From contig JAFFSR010000369.1 of the NCBI GenBank assembly GCA_017163975.1, positions 4,232,001 to 4,296,000 of the forward strand: a stretch of 64,000 bases of DNA. Reading direction: 5' to 3'. The stretch is from Anastatus disparis. Its lineage: Eukaryota; Arthropoda; Insecta; Hymenoptera; Eupelmidae. Made by a program: the position numbers and the translations under genes. The first letter of the stretch is position 1. Each line of letters opens with the position of its first letter. Shown here in pieces: positions 1 through 8,550 of the stretch. The notes under the pieces are model-generated. The model saw only the letters and a program-made list of their open reading frames with translations. It did no database searches and was not told where the DNA came from.

Positions 1-37
1 ATAGCTCATTCTATTCTGTGTATTTAGCGAAGATCAA

Positions 38-292
38 TTAAGAATCGTCTTTAGTTTTTTTCCAAATAGGAAGCATTCTGCGGCAGTTATTGCAAATACT
101 ATCAGGAGCCCAATCTCCCAAAACTATATCTGAATTAAAGCATTCTTTGTATATATTCCAAAAATTTTCGTTGAACGATCGTCGATCGTTTTTGTTCGGA
201 ATAAATGTTCCACAAATGAAGCAAAATGCGTTAACATCTTTCGAGCACACATGTTTAGAAGATGAGATTAAAGGTTTGTTTAAATTTTCCAT
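38..292 (-). CDS. Small protein with paired C-x2-C motifs, probably a transposon gene fragment
   Basis: The frame reads about 84 residues from a methionine at 292; a further upstream methionine at 370 lies in a GC-richer segment that looks non-coding. Near residue 23 there is FCFICG and near the C-terminus ICNNCRRM, that is two C-x2-C pairs about 45 residues apart around an aromatic-rich core. This spacing recalls the zinc-binding module at the N-terminus of some transposase or retroelement proteins, and the ZAD fold, but I cannot assign a family. It could be one exon of a longer gene running off the left edge. Function is not known. Confidence 0.3.
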   Translation of the reverse strand: MENLNKPLISSSKHVCSKDVNAFCFICGTFIPNKNDRRSFNENFWNIYKECFNSDIVLGDWAPDSICNNCRRMLPIWKKTKDDS

Positions 293-296
293 ATTT

Positions 297-545
297 TTAT
301 ATATAAACCCGTTTGACAGGGATCCTGGTCCGATTGCAGGTGAGTCCGCCGTCCTGGAGTGATAACCCATTTACCTCACCAGGGCTAAGTAAAAAGGCTT
401 TTCGTCTTTGATAAGAAAAATGTCGACTCGTCGACAAACACATTACGGCATCAGTCTCACACCCTGTCAACCCCTTGTAAGGCAGTGCACTTCCACTGGC
501 ATCGATACCCCGACTAGCGTATGAGCGAATCATTCTGATAAAAAT
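297..545. other. GC-richer segment of unknown origin
   Basis: This ~250 bp block is clearly richer in G and C than its surroundings and contains the short palindrome TGTCGACTCGTCGACA near 420. It is open in one minus-strand frame (533-297), but the peptide has no recognisable domain. It may be part of a dispersed repeat. Confidence 0.25.
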
Positions 546-644
546 GAATTTTTTACCATATTAGGACAAAAAAAACCCACTTCTTCTTTAAAGATATACT
601 ATTCTTATGATTCTAAATTAATTTTTTTTAAAATATTTTCAATA

Positions 645-1060
645 GTACCTCATTGATTTGACCTTCAAATGACCTTAGCCTTGAACGCATAAAGGTCAAC
701 TGACACCGGATTCGGATTCAGCATGCTCAAAAATCTACATTTGAATTTTTTCTGATTTTTTCAGCCTTTTTTCCAAATTTGACCTTCAAATGACCTCAGA
801 TGACCTTCAGATAACCAGATATGATCAAATCAACCTTGGATTTGAATTCAGCAATCCTCAAAACTTGTATAAATTTCTCCAACTTTTTTTGAGGTTATTT
901 TGTTGGTTTGACCTTCAAATGACCTTGACCTTGAACTCATGAAGGTCAACCGACACCGGATTCGGATTCAGCATGCTAAAAAACCTACGTATGAATTTTT
1001 CCAGATTTTCTCAGCAATATTTTCTTCATTTGGCCTTCAAATGACCTTGAAAGCGATCTG
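645..1060. repeat. ~125-bp tandem repeat built on TGACCTTCAAATGACCTT
   Basis: Three to four imperfect units of about 125 bp begin near 655, 780, 905 and 1028. Each opens with a form of TTTGACCTTCAAATGACCT. Two of the units also share the phrase CACCGGATTCGGATTCAGCATGCT. No coding potential is seen. The stretch between it and the Helitron remnant (1061-1330) holds nothing I can identify. Confidence 0.7.
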
Positions 1061-1329
1061 ATCTAAATAAACCGACAAACGATGCGGAATCAGCGATCCA
1101 AAAAACAGAATCCCAAAGGTCGCCTCCGTGGACATCGACTTTTTTTTTGTGTGCCTGTGTAGTCATTGCATGAGCAAGTTTTACAGAAAATTGTTTTCTG
1201 GTCATCTGGAATGGCAGTTCATCATTTGCTGATAAGGTCATACGTGGGAAGAATATAGTGCTTCCTTTTATACTTCCTGTTAATATTCATGCAACAATAG
1301 TAAATTGATTTATTTTCATTAATCAGGTT

Positions 1330-2190
1330 GCGTTACAAAGTCCTTTATTCAAATTAACATTTCCTAGAATATTACTATAACTCTTTTTTTAATTGTAATC
1401 CATGTGGAGGTAAACCGTTAGGCGTTAAAGAATTTAAAAATTCTGTTGGCGAAATCGCGTCTAAACTCTTGTCATTTACATCTTTTGCAAAATCAATGCT
1501 CAAGTATTGTATTACTGGTTCATTTATTTTTGATAGAATTTTTTCATTCATTTCTGTTACATCTACTTTTTCGGTGTTAATATAATATTTTCGTGATAGT
1601 CACAATTTTCAATATTTATATTATGTCCGTGAATTTCATCAATTAAATTGCCTTTGACAATATTTCTTTTGAAATTCGTATAACCTTATTTCCCTTTTTC
1701 ATATTTTAAATAAAAATTACCATTTCCTATATTTAGTAACCAATTTTTGAATTTATCATCTGATTCCGATAAACATTTATTTTCTTTGAAAGACATACAT
1801 TGCAAATGTTCCGATAAATAGCTTTTTTTGATACAATTTTCTACCATCTGTGTTTTATTTCCATGTTCTACTATTGGTAATGTTTGTCTGAAATCATCTG
1901 ATATGATAAATGTTTCCCCTCCAAACAAGTTATTATTATCACATACATTTTTAAATATGCGATCGACGGCTTCAAAAGCGAATTTTGATGTCATTGTAAT
2001 TTTATCCAAGATAACAATTGCATTTTTCATGTTTTTACCTACTTCGCTGTTTGTACTAATATTATATATTGCATCTTCAGATATGTTCAACGGTAATTTG
2101 AATACTGTATATACTGTCACACCGTCTTGTAATAAATCAGCCGCTATACCTGTCCATAATACAACTGAATAGTTGAATCCATAAATTTTT
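1330..2190 (-). pseudogene. Helitron 1, C-terminal part of the PIF1-like helicase
   Basis: Helitron RepHel proteins join a HUH rolling-circle endonuclease to a PIF1-family 5'-3' helicase. This fragment carries the helicase part after Walker A. It has a segment matching the SSGIAATLL region (here WTGIAADLL), a Walker B-like stretch (VILDKITM), FGGETFIISDDFRQTLPIV matching the family FGGK..GDFRQ.LPV block, and downstream FLNSLTPNGLPPHGLQLK and NKGLCNAT. Key residues have decayed: the Walker B DE reads DK, and there are stops near 1570 and 1350. The N-terminal part lies on the same strand at 23906-26400. The two halves are separated by the DNA transposon at 2198-23902, and the protein order is continuous across the insertion. 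It is non-functional. Confidence 0.85.
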
Positions 2191-2367
2191 AGATAATGGG
2201 GTCATCCATAAATTACGTAACGCTAAAAATTGAAATTTTTGACGCGGCCACCCTCCATGTCACAATTGTTCACACCAATCACGATACCCCCCTAAAAATT
2301 ACGTCACACCCACCATAATAACCCCCTCTTTTTTAAAATAAAAATATTTTTCTAAAATTAAAATTTA

Positions 2368-3471
2368 TTAATTCATTAAAAACACATAAATAAAAGCTTC
2401 TCCATAACGACGTGTAGCTATATGAACTGGATATGCTCTGCTGCAGGTCATAGTAGCGGAAGAATCTTTGTGAGTAGTTTTCATATGTTTAGCTGCAGCT
2501 TTTTGTGAAGCAAAATACTTTCCACAAATTTTGCAAATTCTATTTTTAACTGCGTTGAAACAGATGGACAATGCATGGCATAGGGAATCTAAAATTAAAA
2601 GTATTAAAAAAAAAAATAGATTGGAAAATAAATCAAAGTTTTTTAAAACTATAAATTTTATTTTATTATGTTTATGTTGCAAAATAAATAACATAGTAAT
2701 AATATTTTTAAATGCATTCGAATTGAAAATTAATTCATCACCTGTCTAAATCCAGGAGCATGATGATTAATATTTAGTGCTTGCTGCATAAAGAATGGCA
2801 TAAATTTACCAACGAGATCTAGTGCCTCTGTAATTTTTGTTTTTTTTAATTTTAATTGGAGGTGGAAAAAATTTACAAGCTCAAATTGTCCGAAGTCTAC
2901 TTCTATGAACTCCACAGCAAGTTTGAGAATCACATTTCACAATTTGTAAGAAATATTGTGACTCTTGAACATGCAACGCGTACCAAGTAGAATCTATTTC
3001 ATCATCAATATCTTTAAAATGTTCATCTTCTATATATACAGATTCAACCTCATAACCATCAATATTTAGGTTATTTCATATATCACAAAGAACCTTGGCA
3101 GCATATCTGAAATTATCTTTTTTCTAATTCTTCATTAATAGTTATACCCTGATTATTTAGATGATTCCCGAAATGATTATGGGGTAATATTACTCCAGAC
3201 AGCTCATGTGATAAAGGAGCCATTCGTCGTTCAGCGCGATTATAAGCACTCCTTCCAGGAGCATTGGTGATAACATACAGTGCATCGAGATCGTAATTTT
3301 TAAAATGTGCAACAATGTGTTTTATTACTTTTTCGTAGCGAGGATTTTCATCCGGTCCACCATCGACTGAAATAATTATAATTGGTTTCACAAGTCCTTC
3401 GCTAGTTTTGCATATTGGTTCGAATATTTTAGAATTCAAAAGTCTATCAAAATCGTTTGCATGCGTATGAG
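2368..3471 (-). pseudogene. Transposase of the outer DNA transposon, C-terminal part with C2H2 finger
   Basis: The clearest part is 3439-3113, with VDGGPDENPRY, NAPGRSAYNRAERRMAPLS and a histidine-rich PHNHFGNHL motif. I recognise this pattern from an insect and cnidarian transposon protein family, and the acidic residues would suit a DDE catalytic core (inference). Downstream frames decay through several stops (around 3080 and 2890). Further on is a C2H2 zinc finger (CKICGKYFASQKAAAKHMKT, near 2540-2480). The reading frame continues upstream exactly to the Polinton end and resumes at 21462 on the other side. Confidence 0.65.
3466..3471. repeat. Left 6-bp target-site duplication of the Polinton (TATGAG)
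   Basis: TATGAG directly precedes the terminal AGTAGATAAGC, and the identical hexamer directly follows the other terminus at 21462-21467. A 6-bp TSD is the known length for Polintons. Confidence 0.9.
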
Positions 3472-3939
3472 AGTAGATAAGCTATGCGGGTTCTAGCCCA
3501 TGCGGGTTCTAGCCCATGCGGGTTCTAGCCCAGGCCGGTTCTAATTCACCTGAATTAGAACTGAACTGGGCCAGAATGGAATTGAGCCAGAAACGACCTA
3601 GAGTGGGGGAACCCAAGCAATGTTTTACGTGATATTGAGAGAGAAACAGCCAGGGAGGGGTAACCTTTTCTAACCCAAGCGATGTTTTACGTGCGGACGA
3701 TGAAACAGCTGATTGATCCAGAAATGATAACAGCTGATCGAGAGAGGGTGGGGGAACCTTTTCTAACCCAAGGGTTGAGAAAGAGCTGATTGAGCCAGAA
3801 ATTATTTAGTGAGGGGAATTTTTTTTTCTAACCCAAGGCTTGAGAGAGAAACAGCTGATCGAGAGAGAGGGTGGGGGAACCTTTTCGAACCCAAGAGAGT
3901 CAGGATCGAGCGGCGAGGACCCAGCCGCTGGATACCTAC
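3472..3939. repeat. Polinton left terminal inverted repeat (~468 bp)
   Basis: It pairs with 20985-21461 in inverted orientation with small gaps and substitutions. Near the tip, CATGCGGGTTCTAGCC-like 16-bp units occur three times in tandem, followed by the palindrome TTCTAATTCACCTGAATTAGAA-like segment around 3539-3560. The inner end is GATACCTAC near 3931-3939. Terminal repeats of Polintons are presumed replication origins primed by protein. Confidence 0.9.
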
Positions 3940-4009
3940 CGAGCTTTGAGCTATGATCAGCATAGTGTTTTAAGCTCAGTTTCCATTCTCATCTACTTAG
4001 TTAAAAAAC

Positions 4010-4162
4010 TTAGAGCTTTTTATATTTTATATCTTTAGATGGTTTGAATTGTTCATAGTACTCTTTCCATGTTGTTTTCTCATTCTTCACCTTTTTATCA
4101 GGTGGAAGAAGAGGAGTGTGCTCTGAACAATTTTGAGTGGTATAACTAGGAGTCTGTCCCAT
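4010..4162 (-). CDS. Small protein with N-myristoylation-like start
   Basis: About 50 residues from the methionine at 4162, beginning MGQTPS, which fits the N-myristoylation pattern (Gly2, Ser6). The rest is lysine- and aromatic-rich (WKEYYEQF). An upstream methionine at 4252 is in frame, but a TATA box (TATAAAAAG at 4202-4194 on the minus strand) lies between, so the downstream start is preferred. It is the last gene before the left TIR. No family is recognised; a membrane-associated structural or accessory role is only a guess. Confidence 0.5.
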   Translation of the reverse strand: MGQTPSYTTQNCSEHTPLLPPDKKVKNEKTTWKEYYEQFKPSKDIKYKKL

Positions 4163-4193
4163 GATGAAATAAATGTGAATCACGATGTGGTTG

Positions 4194-4202
4194 CTTTTTA
4201 TA
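4194..4202 (-). promoter_or_regulatory. TATA box of the small myristoylated-type gene
   Basis: TATAAAAAG lies 32-40 bases before the ATG at 4162. It is followed by weak initiators (TCACA at 4178-4174 or TCATC at 4167-4163), so the start point is less certain than for other promoters of the element. Confidence 0.5.
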
Positions 4203-4252
4203 GGAAGTGATGGGAGCCCCAACCTTCGCTCCCATCTGTGAGGTACAACCAA
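4201..4252. repeat. Intergenic ~50-bp repeat, copy 1
   Basis: It shares with 4788-4838 the frame TAGGAAGTG.TG.GAGCCCC, then AACC.TCGC and ACCTGTGAG-like ends. Each copy is itself partly self-complementary (GGGAGC...GCTCCC in copy 1). The function is unknown; both lie between genes and one abuts a TATA box. Confidence 0.6.
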
Positions 4253-4328
4253 GAATCGTCACTTGTGAACCCATTACTTTGAGAAGTACACCCGTGACTC
4301 ATATACCTCTCCGTTAACTTCCAAGCGC

Positions 4329-4640
4329 TTAAGCCAAGGAGAACTCGAGACCTTTTCCTTTATCATCATCTAAATACTTCACAAACAACTTGTAATTTTT
4401 AATGGCCTCTCTTAACTTGAAGTAAAACTCCTTATTTTCCTGTAAGGCTCTGCATGCGCGAGATGGAATAAAAATGCGCCATTCGTGATCTAAAGTTGCC
4501 ATCAATCTAAACTTATCCTTACATTTAACTGGTCTAAACTCACTCACATAATAAGTCTGATTTTTCTTTAAGGGGAATATATTCCCAATGGCACGATGGA
4601 CGCGTCCACGAGCTGCCTCGTTGAATTTATCAAGATCCAT
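4329..4640 (-). CDS. Small conserved Polinton protein, possible OB-fold
   Basis: 103 residues. The pattern is a turn-rich Y-V-S-E-F strand, RLMATLDHEW, then IFIPSRACRAL, an acidic helix and FVKYLDD at the end. The arrangement L..N..Y.V...+.V then a strand and a LP.R/IP.R motif is one I associate with small beta-barrel proteins of insect Polintons, and an ssDNA-binding OB-fold is a reasonable inference. A second, broken paralogue lies on the same strand at 13429-13148. The start is the only upstream methionine and sits just after the intergenic repeat region. Confidence 0.6.
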   Translation of the reverse strand: MDLDKFNEAARGRVHRAIGNIFPLKKNQTYYVSEFRPVKCKDKFRLMATLDHEWRIFIPSRACRALQENKEFYFKLREAIKNYKLFVKYLDDDKGKGLEFSLA

Positions 4641-4787
4641 ATTTCTCTGATAAAGTTTACTTAGCAGAGTCTGATAAATGAATGACTCGAACTGGTTCGG
4701 GAGTTCTCTTAAGTAGCGGTTGAGCCGTGACTACTGCGCAGATCTCCCCCTCCATCGGATGACATTAAACAAAAACTTTGTTTTTTT

Positions 4788-4838
4788 AGGAAGTGGTGAG
4801 AGCCCCAACCATCGCCCTCCACCTGTGAGATACATCCA
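4788..4838. repeat. Intergenic ~50-bp repeat, copy 2
   Basis: It matches 4201-4252 with substitutions. The 4641-4885 interval otherwise holds no gene; it separates the small protein gene from the paired paralogues to its right. Confidence 0.6.
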
Positions 4839-4885
4839 TTAAGCATTATCTCTCCTTTTTACTTCCTATGCTAGCATAAATCAAC

Positions 4886-5356
4886 TTATTTATTTTTAGT
4901 AAAGTATTTTTTCATAAGTCTGACATTGTGCAGAGCACAACGAGCTTTGTATGTATCATTGTGATTAGGGCAAACAGTCACAAGCTTTATTTTATCAGCT
5001 GGTGGAAAACCCATTTCGGTGATGTCATAAACTTTGAACTTGAAGCGTTCTAGCCATTTTTTTCTTATGCTACCCACGACAAAAATTTTGGTCGCATCAT
5101 GTAAGGCTTCTCTAAGAATATTGCCTACGTCAGTATAGGGAATGGTACCAGAGTTCCATGACAAACCATGATAGTAATATTTCAACCAGGTATTTTGTTC
5201 TTTGAACTCGTCCGAAAGTCTACGCCAGGAATATGGTTTGTTGAAAAGGAGTACCAGAGGTTCGGTATCATCGTTGAGCGGCATTACAGCCAACTCTTTG
5301 AGAATATAGTCATCACCAGACTGTTTGAAACCTTGCATATCCACCAAGTACTCCAT
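4886..5356 (-). CDS. Conserved Polinton protein, paralogue A of a tandem pair
   Basis: 156 residues. It aligns end to end with the neighbouring gene (5904-5371): both begin MEY.VD.QGFK, share LKELAV.PL, a PW..L segment, YHGL.WNSG, a FV.G...K.WLE.F segment, and end in C..H....Y...CA..NV. The alternating strands and helices and the D-x-Q at the start recall an RNase H-like fold, but no catalytic set is evident, so a function is not assigned. It is separated by 14 bases from paralogue B and probably shares its transcript. Pairs of this gene suggest local duplication followed by divergence. Confidence 0.7.
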   Translation of the reverse strand: MEYLVDMQGFKQSGDDYILKELAVMPLNDDTEPLVLLFNKPYSWRRLSDEFKEQNTWLKYYYHGLSWNSGTIPYTDVGNILREALHDATKIFVVGSIRKKWLERFKFKVYDITEMGFPPADKIKLVTVCPNHNDTYKARCALHNVRLMKKYFTKNK

Positions 5357-5370
5357 GCTGATAACTTATT

Positions 5371-5904
5371 TTACAGTTCTGATTCACTGTCGGTATTTGC
5401 ACGAGTGTCTTCCCAGTCCATAACCCAATCACTGAAATCACTGAAATACAACTTTTGTATTGATTTAACGTTGTTAACAGCACATGTATTTTTATACATG
5501 CAATTATGATGTGAACAAGAGACTGTTTTAGTTAGCCGTTGATCAAAATGGGGAATACCCAGTTCTCTAATATCCACAACTTTAAAATCAAACTTCTCTA
5601 ACCACTCTTTTTTCACTTTACCAATCACAAAAACTTGTGTAGCGTTCTGCAGAGTTTGTCGAAGAATTTTTTCTATTTCAGTATACTCATGATCTCCAGA
5701 ATTCCAAGCTAGTCCATGATAGCAAAGCTCGAGCCAGAGATTTTCACGCTTGTATTTTGTAGTTAACTTTTTCCAAGGAAAAGGTGGTTTGAAAATATGC
5801 ACCGTTGGTTCTGACGATTCAACAAGAGGAACAACAGCCAACTCTTTTAAAACAAACTCTTTACCTGGCTTTTTAAAACCTTGTAAGTCCACTGCGTATT
5901 CCAT
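5371..5904 (-). CDS. Conserved Polinton protein, paralogue B
   Basis: 177 residues, homologous throughout to paralogue A but with an acidic C-terminal tail (WVMDWEDTRANTDSESEL). It keeps QGFKKPGKEFVLKELAVVPL, WNSG, VIGKVKKEWLEKF and the closing C..H....Y...CAV.N segment. The start at 5904 is supported by a TATA box at 5949-5942 and a TCATT initiator at 5919-5915, giving a leader of about 12 bases. No known function is recognised. Confidence 0.75.
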   Translation of the reverse strand: MEYAVDLQGFKKPGKEFVLKELAVVPLVESSEPTVHIFKPPFPWKKLTTKYKRENLWLELCYHGLAWNSGDHEYTEIEKILRQTLQNATQVFVIGKVKKEWLEKFDFKVVDIRELGIPHFDQRLTKTVSCSHHNCMYKNTCAVNNVKSIQKLYFSDFSDWVMDWEDTRANTDSESEL

Positions 5905-5914
5905 CTTGTTAAAG

Positions 5915-5949
5915 AATGAGATCTCAGCTCGCTCTCGCTTTCTTATATC
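5915..5949 (-). promoter_or_regulatory. TATA + initiator for paralogue B
   Basis: GATATAAG (5949-5942) and TCATT (5919-5915) are spaced 31 bases, matching arthropod RNA polymerase II core promoters. Confidence 0.65.
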
Positions 5950-6032
5950 CTACTATCCCCACTCCTTTGCAGACTATCCTCTCTCCTTTGTAGACTATCC
6001 CCTCTCCTTTGCAGACTATCCCCACTCCTTTA
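5950..6032. repeat. ~22-bp tandem repeat upstream of the paralogue pair
   Basis: Four imperfect copies of a unit like CTCTCCTTTGCAGACTATCC. They lie just upstream of the promoter at 5915-5949 and end at the major capsid stop codon. Role unknown; reiterated promoter-proximal sites are possible. Confidence 0.7.
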
Positions 6033-7259
6033 GACTAATTTTCTGACATCACCGCTTATGGCGTTGTATTCTATGATTCTATCATGTAAGATTAGACAGT
6101 AAGCTGAAGTTCCAACTGGAAAGTTTTGTTTGGTCTCGAATTCAAGGCGAACATCAACTGGAGCACTCTTCAGAGAATCATTTTGTTTTGAACAATCGAT
6201 GACTATCAGTGGCATGTGATTGATATAATCTGATTTTTTCAGCATTGGCTCGGACTCCTTTCCATAGTATGCATTTTGGAAATTAGCGTACATATCGTAT
6301 AATATTGCATACTGATTATTGACAATATCAAGATTCATATTTCCGTAAGGATAGTATGTAGAATTGAGAAATAGTCTTACATTGCTCAAATTGCAATGAT
6401 CAAACTGACTAGCGTTAGCAGCTTTTCGTCCTTTTCGATTTGTCTGGAAACCAAGAATAATAAAACGAGGCTTCTCCAGCTGATTAGATGTTTTGACTGT
6501 CCATACATGTCTCGTTGATGCCGGTAATAATGGATATTCGTATAATTCCCAGGAACGAAAACTCATTGAGATAGGTTTATTTTTCTCGATTTGTCGAAGC
6601 ATGCGAATTTTACATTCATTGGATAACTGTATGTGAGGCATAAGCCACTCGATCCTTAAAAGATCAATTTTGAAATCTTCATAAGCATTAGTAGCATTCG
6701 GTGTTTGTATTACTGCGTTAATATCGTTCCTGGATCTCGTGAGGATAAGTTCATGTTTAACATTGACTATGATTTTGCGATAATCTTCGGCAAAGCCTAA
6801 AATCATACTGAGAGGTATAAAAATATCAAAATAGCCATTGTTATTAATGATCTTCCGAGTTTCCGTTATATCAATCCAACCAGCATTTTCTATAATCAAA
6901 CTCTGACTAGGATTGAGTGATACCCAACCCTTCATAACGGTGGTCAATCCAACATTCTTACAGCGATCGATCTCTATAGCATTAATTTCATAGCGAACTT
7001 CCTCGAATAGATGACAGATGCCATTATTAACTAAGTTAGTTCTTGCTAAAGCAGTGCCATCTTGTTGAGTTAATTTTCCCACTATGTGTAGAGAACTCCG
7101 CGAAGGCAAAAGATTTAAATCTTGATGTTGAATTGATATGCGAATTTCATCGCTATTATTGAAATTTGACGAGGTGTAAGGCTGGTACGCGTGCACCTCA
7201 CAGTGAGCTATTGACTCATCCAATGTTACTCCTGCCCTTATGTTTAAAATTTCCTCCAT
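6030..7259 (-). CDS. Major capsid protein (double jelly-roll)
   Basis: 409 residues, the usual length for Polinton/adintovirus major capsid proteins. I recognise conserved blocks of the family: ELYEYPLLPASTRHVW, SNQLEKPRFIILGFQTNRKG, FDHCNLSNVRLFLNS.YYPY and the Y..MY.NFQNAYYG segment. The protein should trimerise into hexon-like capsomers of an icosahedral shell in the nucleus. The start MEEILN is the first ATG after the predicted transcription start at about 7382, giving a ~120-base leader. The frame is intact. It is followed by the 22-bp repeats and preceded by the penton and a small basic gene on the same strand. Confidence 0.9.
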   Translation of the reverse strand: MEEILNIRAGVTLDESIAHCEVHAYQPYTSSNFNNSDEIRISIQHQDLNLLPSRSSLHIVGKLTQQDGTALARTNLVNNGICHLFEEVRYEINAIEIDRCKNVGLTTVMKGWVSLNPSQSLIIENAGWIDITETRKIINNNGYFDIFIPLSMILGFAEDYRKIIVNVKHELILTRSRNDINAVIQTPNATNAYEDFKIDLLRIEWLMPHIQLSNECKIRMLRQIEKNKPISMSFRSWELYEYPLLPASTRHVWTVKTSNQLEKPRFIILGFQTNRKGRKAANASQFDHCNLSNVRLFLNSTYYPYGNMNLDIVNNQYAILYDMYANFQNAYYGKESEPMLKKSDYINHMPLIVIDCSKQNDSLKSAPVDVRLEFETKQNFPVGTSAYCLILHDRIIEYNAISGDVRKLV

Positions 7260-7280
7260 TTCTTTGAAAACAGCAAAAAA

Positions 7281-7451
7281 TTAAGCACGTAATTTTCCAC
7301 CAGGAGCTCTTATTTTTAAGCCTTGGCTTTTCAAAAACTGAATGTTTTGCCGTGTTAATACTTTGACTTGTCGATGACGACTGATGTTCGAATGCCATCT
7401 CGATTTACTTATATACCCTTTGTTATTTTTATTGTTATAAACCACTCCCAT
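7281..7451 (-). CDS. Small basic virion-type protein (56 aa)
   Basis: A short frame of 56 residues begins MGVVYNN four bases after the penton stop and ends in RAPGGKLRA. It is rich in Arg and Lys and contains VLTRQNIQFLKSQGLKIR, a motif (LT..N..FL.S.G) that I recognise from short genes lying between capsid genes in related elements. A TCAGT initiator-like site (7463-7459) lies 10 bases before the ATG. The MCP promoter lies inside this gene. A role as a core or minor capsid protein is inference. The 5' part of its frame overlaps no other strong gene. Confidence 0.55.
   Translation of the reverse strand: MGVVYNNKNNKGYISKSRWHSNISRHRQVKVLTRQNIQFLKSQGLKIRAPGGKLRA
7380..7415 (-). promoter_or_regulatory. 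Core promoter of the major capsid gene
   Basis: TATATAAG (7415-7408) and TCAGT (7384-7380) are 33 bases apart. No ATG occurs between the predicted start point and the capsid ATG at 7259. Confidence 0.7.
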
Positions 7452-7454
7452 TTT

Positions 7455-8141
7455 TTATACTGATTTGATATGTAGTCTAACTGTAATAGTTTCTCCACGA
7501 AAGTTTATTAGATTCCCGTCTTGATCGACTATACGCACTTGTAAATGATCTATGCTCTTGACGACGACTGGAAGGTAAATGACTTGTGATGGCACTTCAA
7601 TGATCTTATATCCTGGTGGGACAGCAGGAAAGAATTCATGTATCGTGTGCACTCGTCGACCGTTTATATAGGCACCAGAGACGATATTACACTCGACTCG
7701 AAGAGCGTTGACCTTGAGAATAGCTACAGGTAAATCTGAATGATTTGTGACGTCAGCAGGAAGTACACGTTTTGCAAAGCCTAATAAAGGTCCTATCGAA
7801 TGTTCTGGTCGAAAATCAATCGAATGATTGCATTTTATTTCACTACGAAGTGTATTATTGTTTGGTTTAATACTGATTGAGATACTTTTTGTCGTCAATG
7901 TTTCACTGAGATAATTCTCTATATCCTCAATTTCATAACTACCAGTCGGTAAAACAATTTCTTCCTGTCCAACGTGGAATAGATTACTACCCTTGTCAAT
8001 ATTAGGTATAGAATTGAATGTCATGAAAGCAACTAATCCGAGAACGTAATTCTTGTCAGGTGAAAGTTCAATTGGTGGAAAATACTGTTCTTCCAGTACA
8101 GACGATGTACTCGAAAGACTCAAAGTCAATGAATCTACCAT
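7455..8141 (-). CDS. Penton-like minor capsid protein
   Basis: About 228 residues when begun at MVDSLTLSLSS (8141). The first in-frame methionine at 8204 lies upstream of the TATA box and one at 8156 is only about 3 bases from the predicted transcript start, so 8141 is preferred. The position next to the MCP, the N-terminal SLTLSLSSTSS, the FPPIELSPDKNYVLGLVAFM segment and the C-terminal beta-rich half fit the single jelly-roll penton of Polintons. The protein would fill capsid vertices. The frame is intact. Confidence 0.8.
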   Translation of the reverse strand: MVDSLTLSLSSTSSVLEEQYFPPIELSPDKNYVLGLVAFMTFNSIPNIDKGSNLFHVGQEEIVLPTGSYEIEDIENYLSETLTTKSISISIKPNNNTLRSEIKCNHSIDFRPEHSIGPLLGFAKRVLPADVTNHSDLPVAILKVNALRVECNIVSGAYINGRRVHTIHEFFPAVPPGYKIIEVPSQVIYLPVVVKSIDHLQVRIVDQDGNLINFRGETITVRLHIKSV

Positions 8142-8156
8142 GATTGTTGAACACAT

Positions 8157-8191
8157 AATGAACAAATACTCATCATTCTTTTCTTTATATA
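8157..8191 (-). promoter_or_regulatory. Core promoter of the penton gene
   Basis: TATATAAAG (8191-8183) and TCATT (8161-8157) have a 32-base TATA-to-initiator spacing. It lies within the end of the protease gene and decides the penton start. Confidence 0.7.
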
Positions 8192-8550
8192 TTAAGAGTA
8201 TCACTCAAGAATCTTAGACAAAGATGACCACAATTAAAAGTATCAAAGTCTTGATACCTCTCAGGATTGTACTTGATGTTGTCTACTCTCAGATATGTCA
8301 TTAAATCCAAAGGAGGTTGAAGATCACCGAAGCTATCGAAATACACAACATCGTTTCCTCGTTTGCGATATGCTACCCAGTGCGTTCCCGGTCCATCTGC
8401 ATCATCGAGATTAACAATAGCTGATTCTCTATAGCGTGGTCCGCTAATAGGCATAGCGTTCCTCATGAATACTCCTCGAAAATTTGAGATTTTCAGGATT
8501 TTTGCATATTTGATGAGATCAGCATCGGTGAGTGCTCTTTGAGGTAATTT
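8185..8550 (-). CDS. Adenain-like cysteine protease, start unresolved
   Basis: This is a maturation protease that would cleave capsid precursors. The catalytic set is visible: His in GTHWVAY, Asp in YFDSFGD and Cys in NCGHLCL, in the order and spacing of adenovirus proteases. The first AUG is at 8466, but the family N-terminal region (LTDADLIKYAKI, then NFRGVFMRN) is encoded upstream of it in the same frame. That frame is open back to about 8616 with no AUG. It crosses the A16 tract that ends the PLA2 gene, in the -1 frame relative to that gene. Translation may therefore depend on frameshifting, transcript slippage, a non-AUG start or a lost start. The C-terminus is intact. Confidence 0.8.
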   Translation of the reverse strand, partial: KLPQRALTDADLIKYAKILKISNFRGVFMRNAMPISGPRYRESAIVNLDDADGPGTHWVAYRKRGNDVVYFDSFGDLQPPLDLMTYLRVDNIKYNPERYQDFDTFNCGHLCLRFLSDTLNI

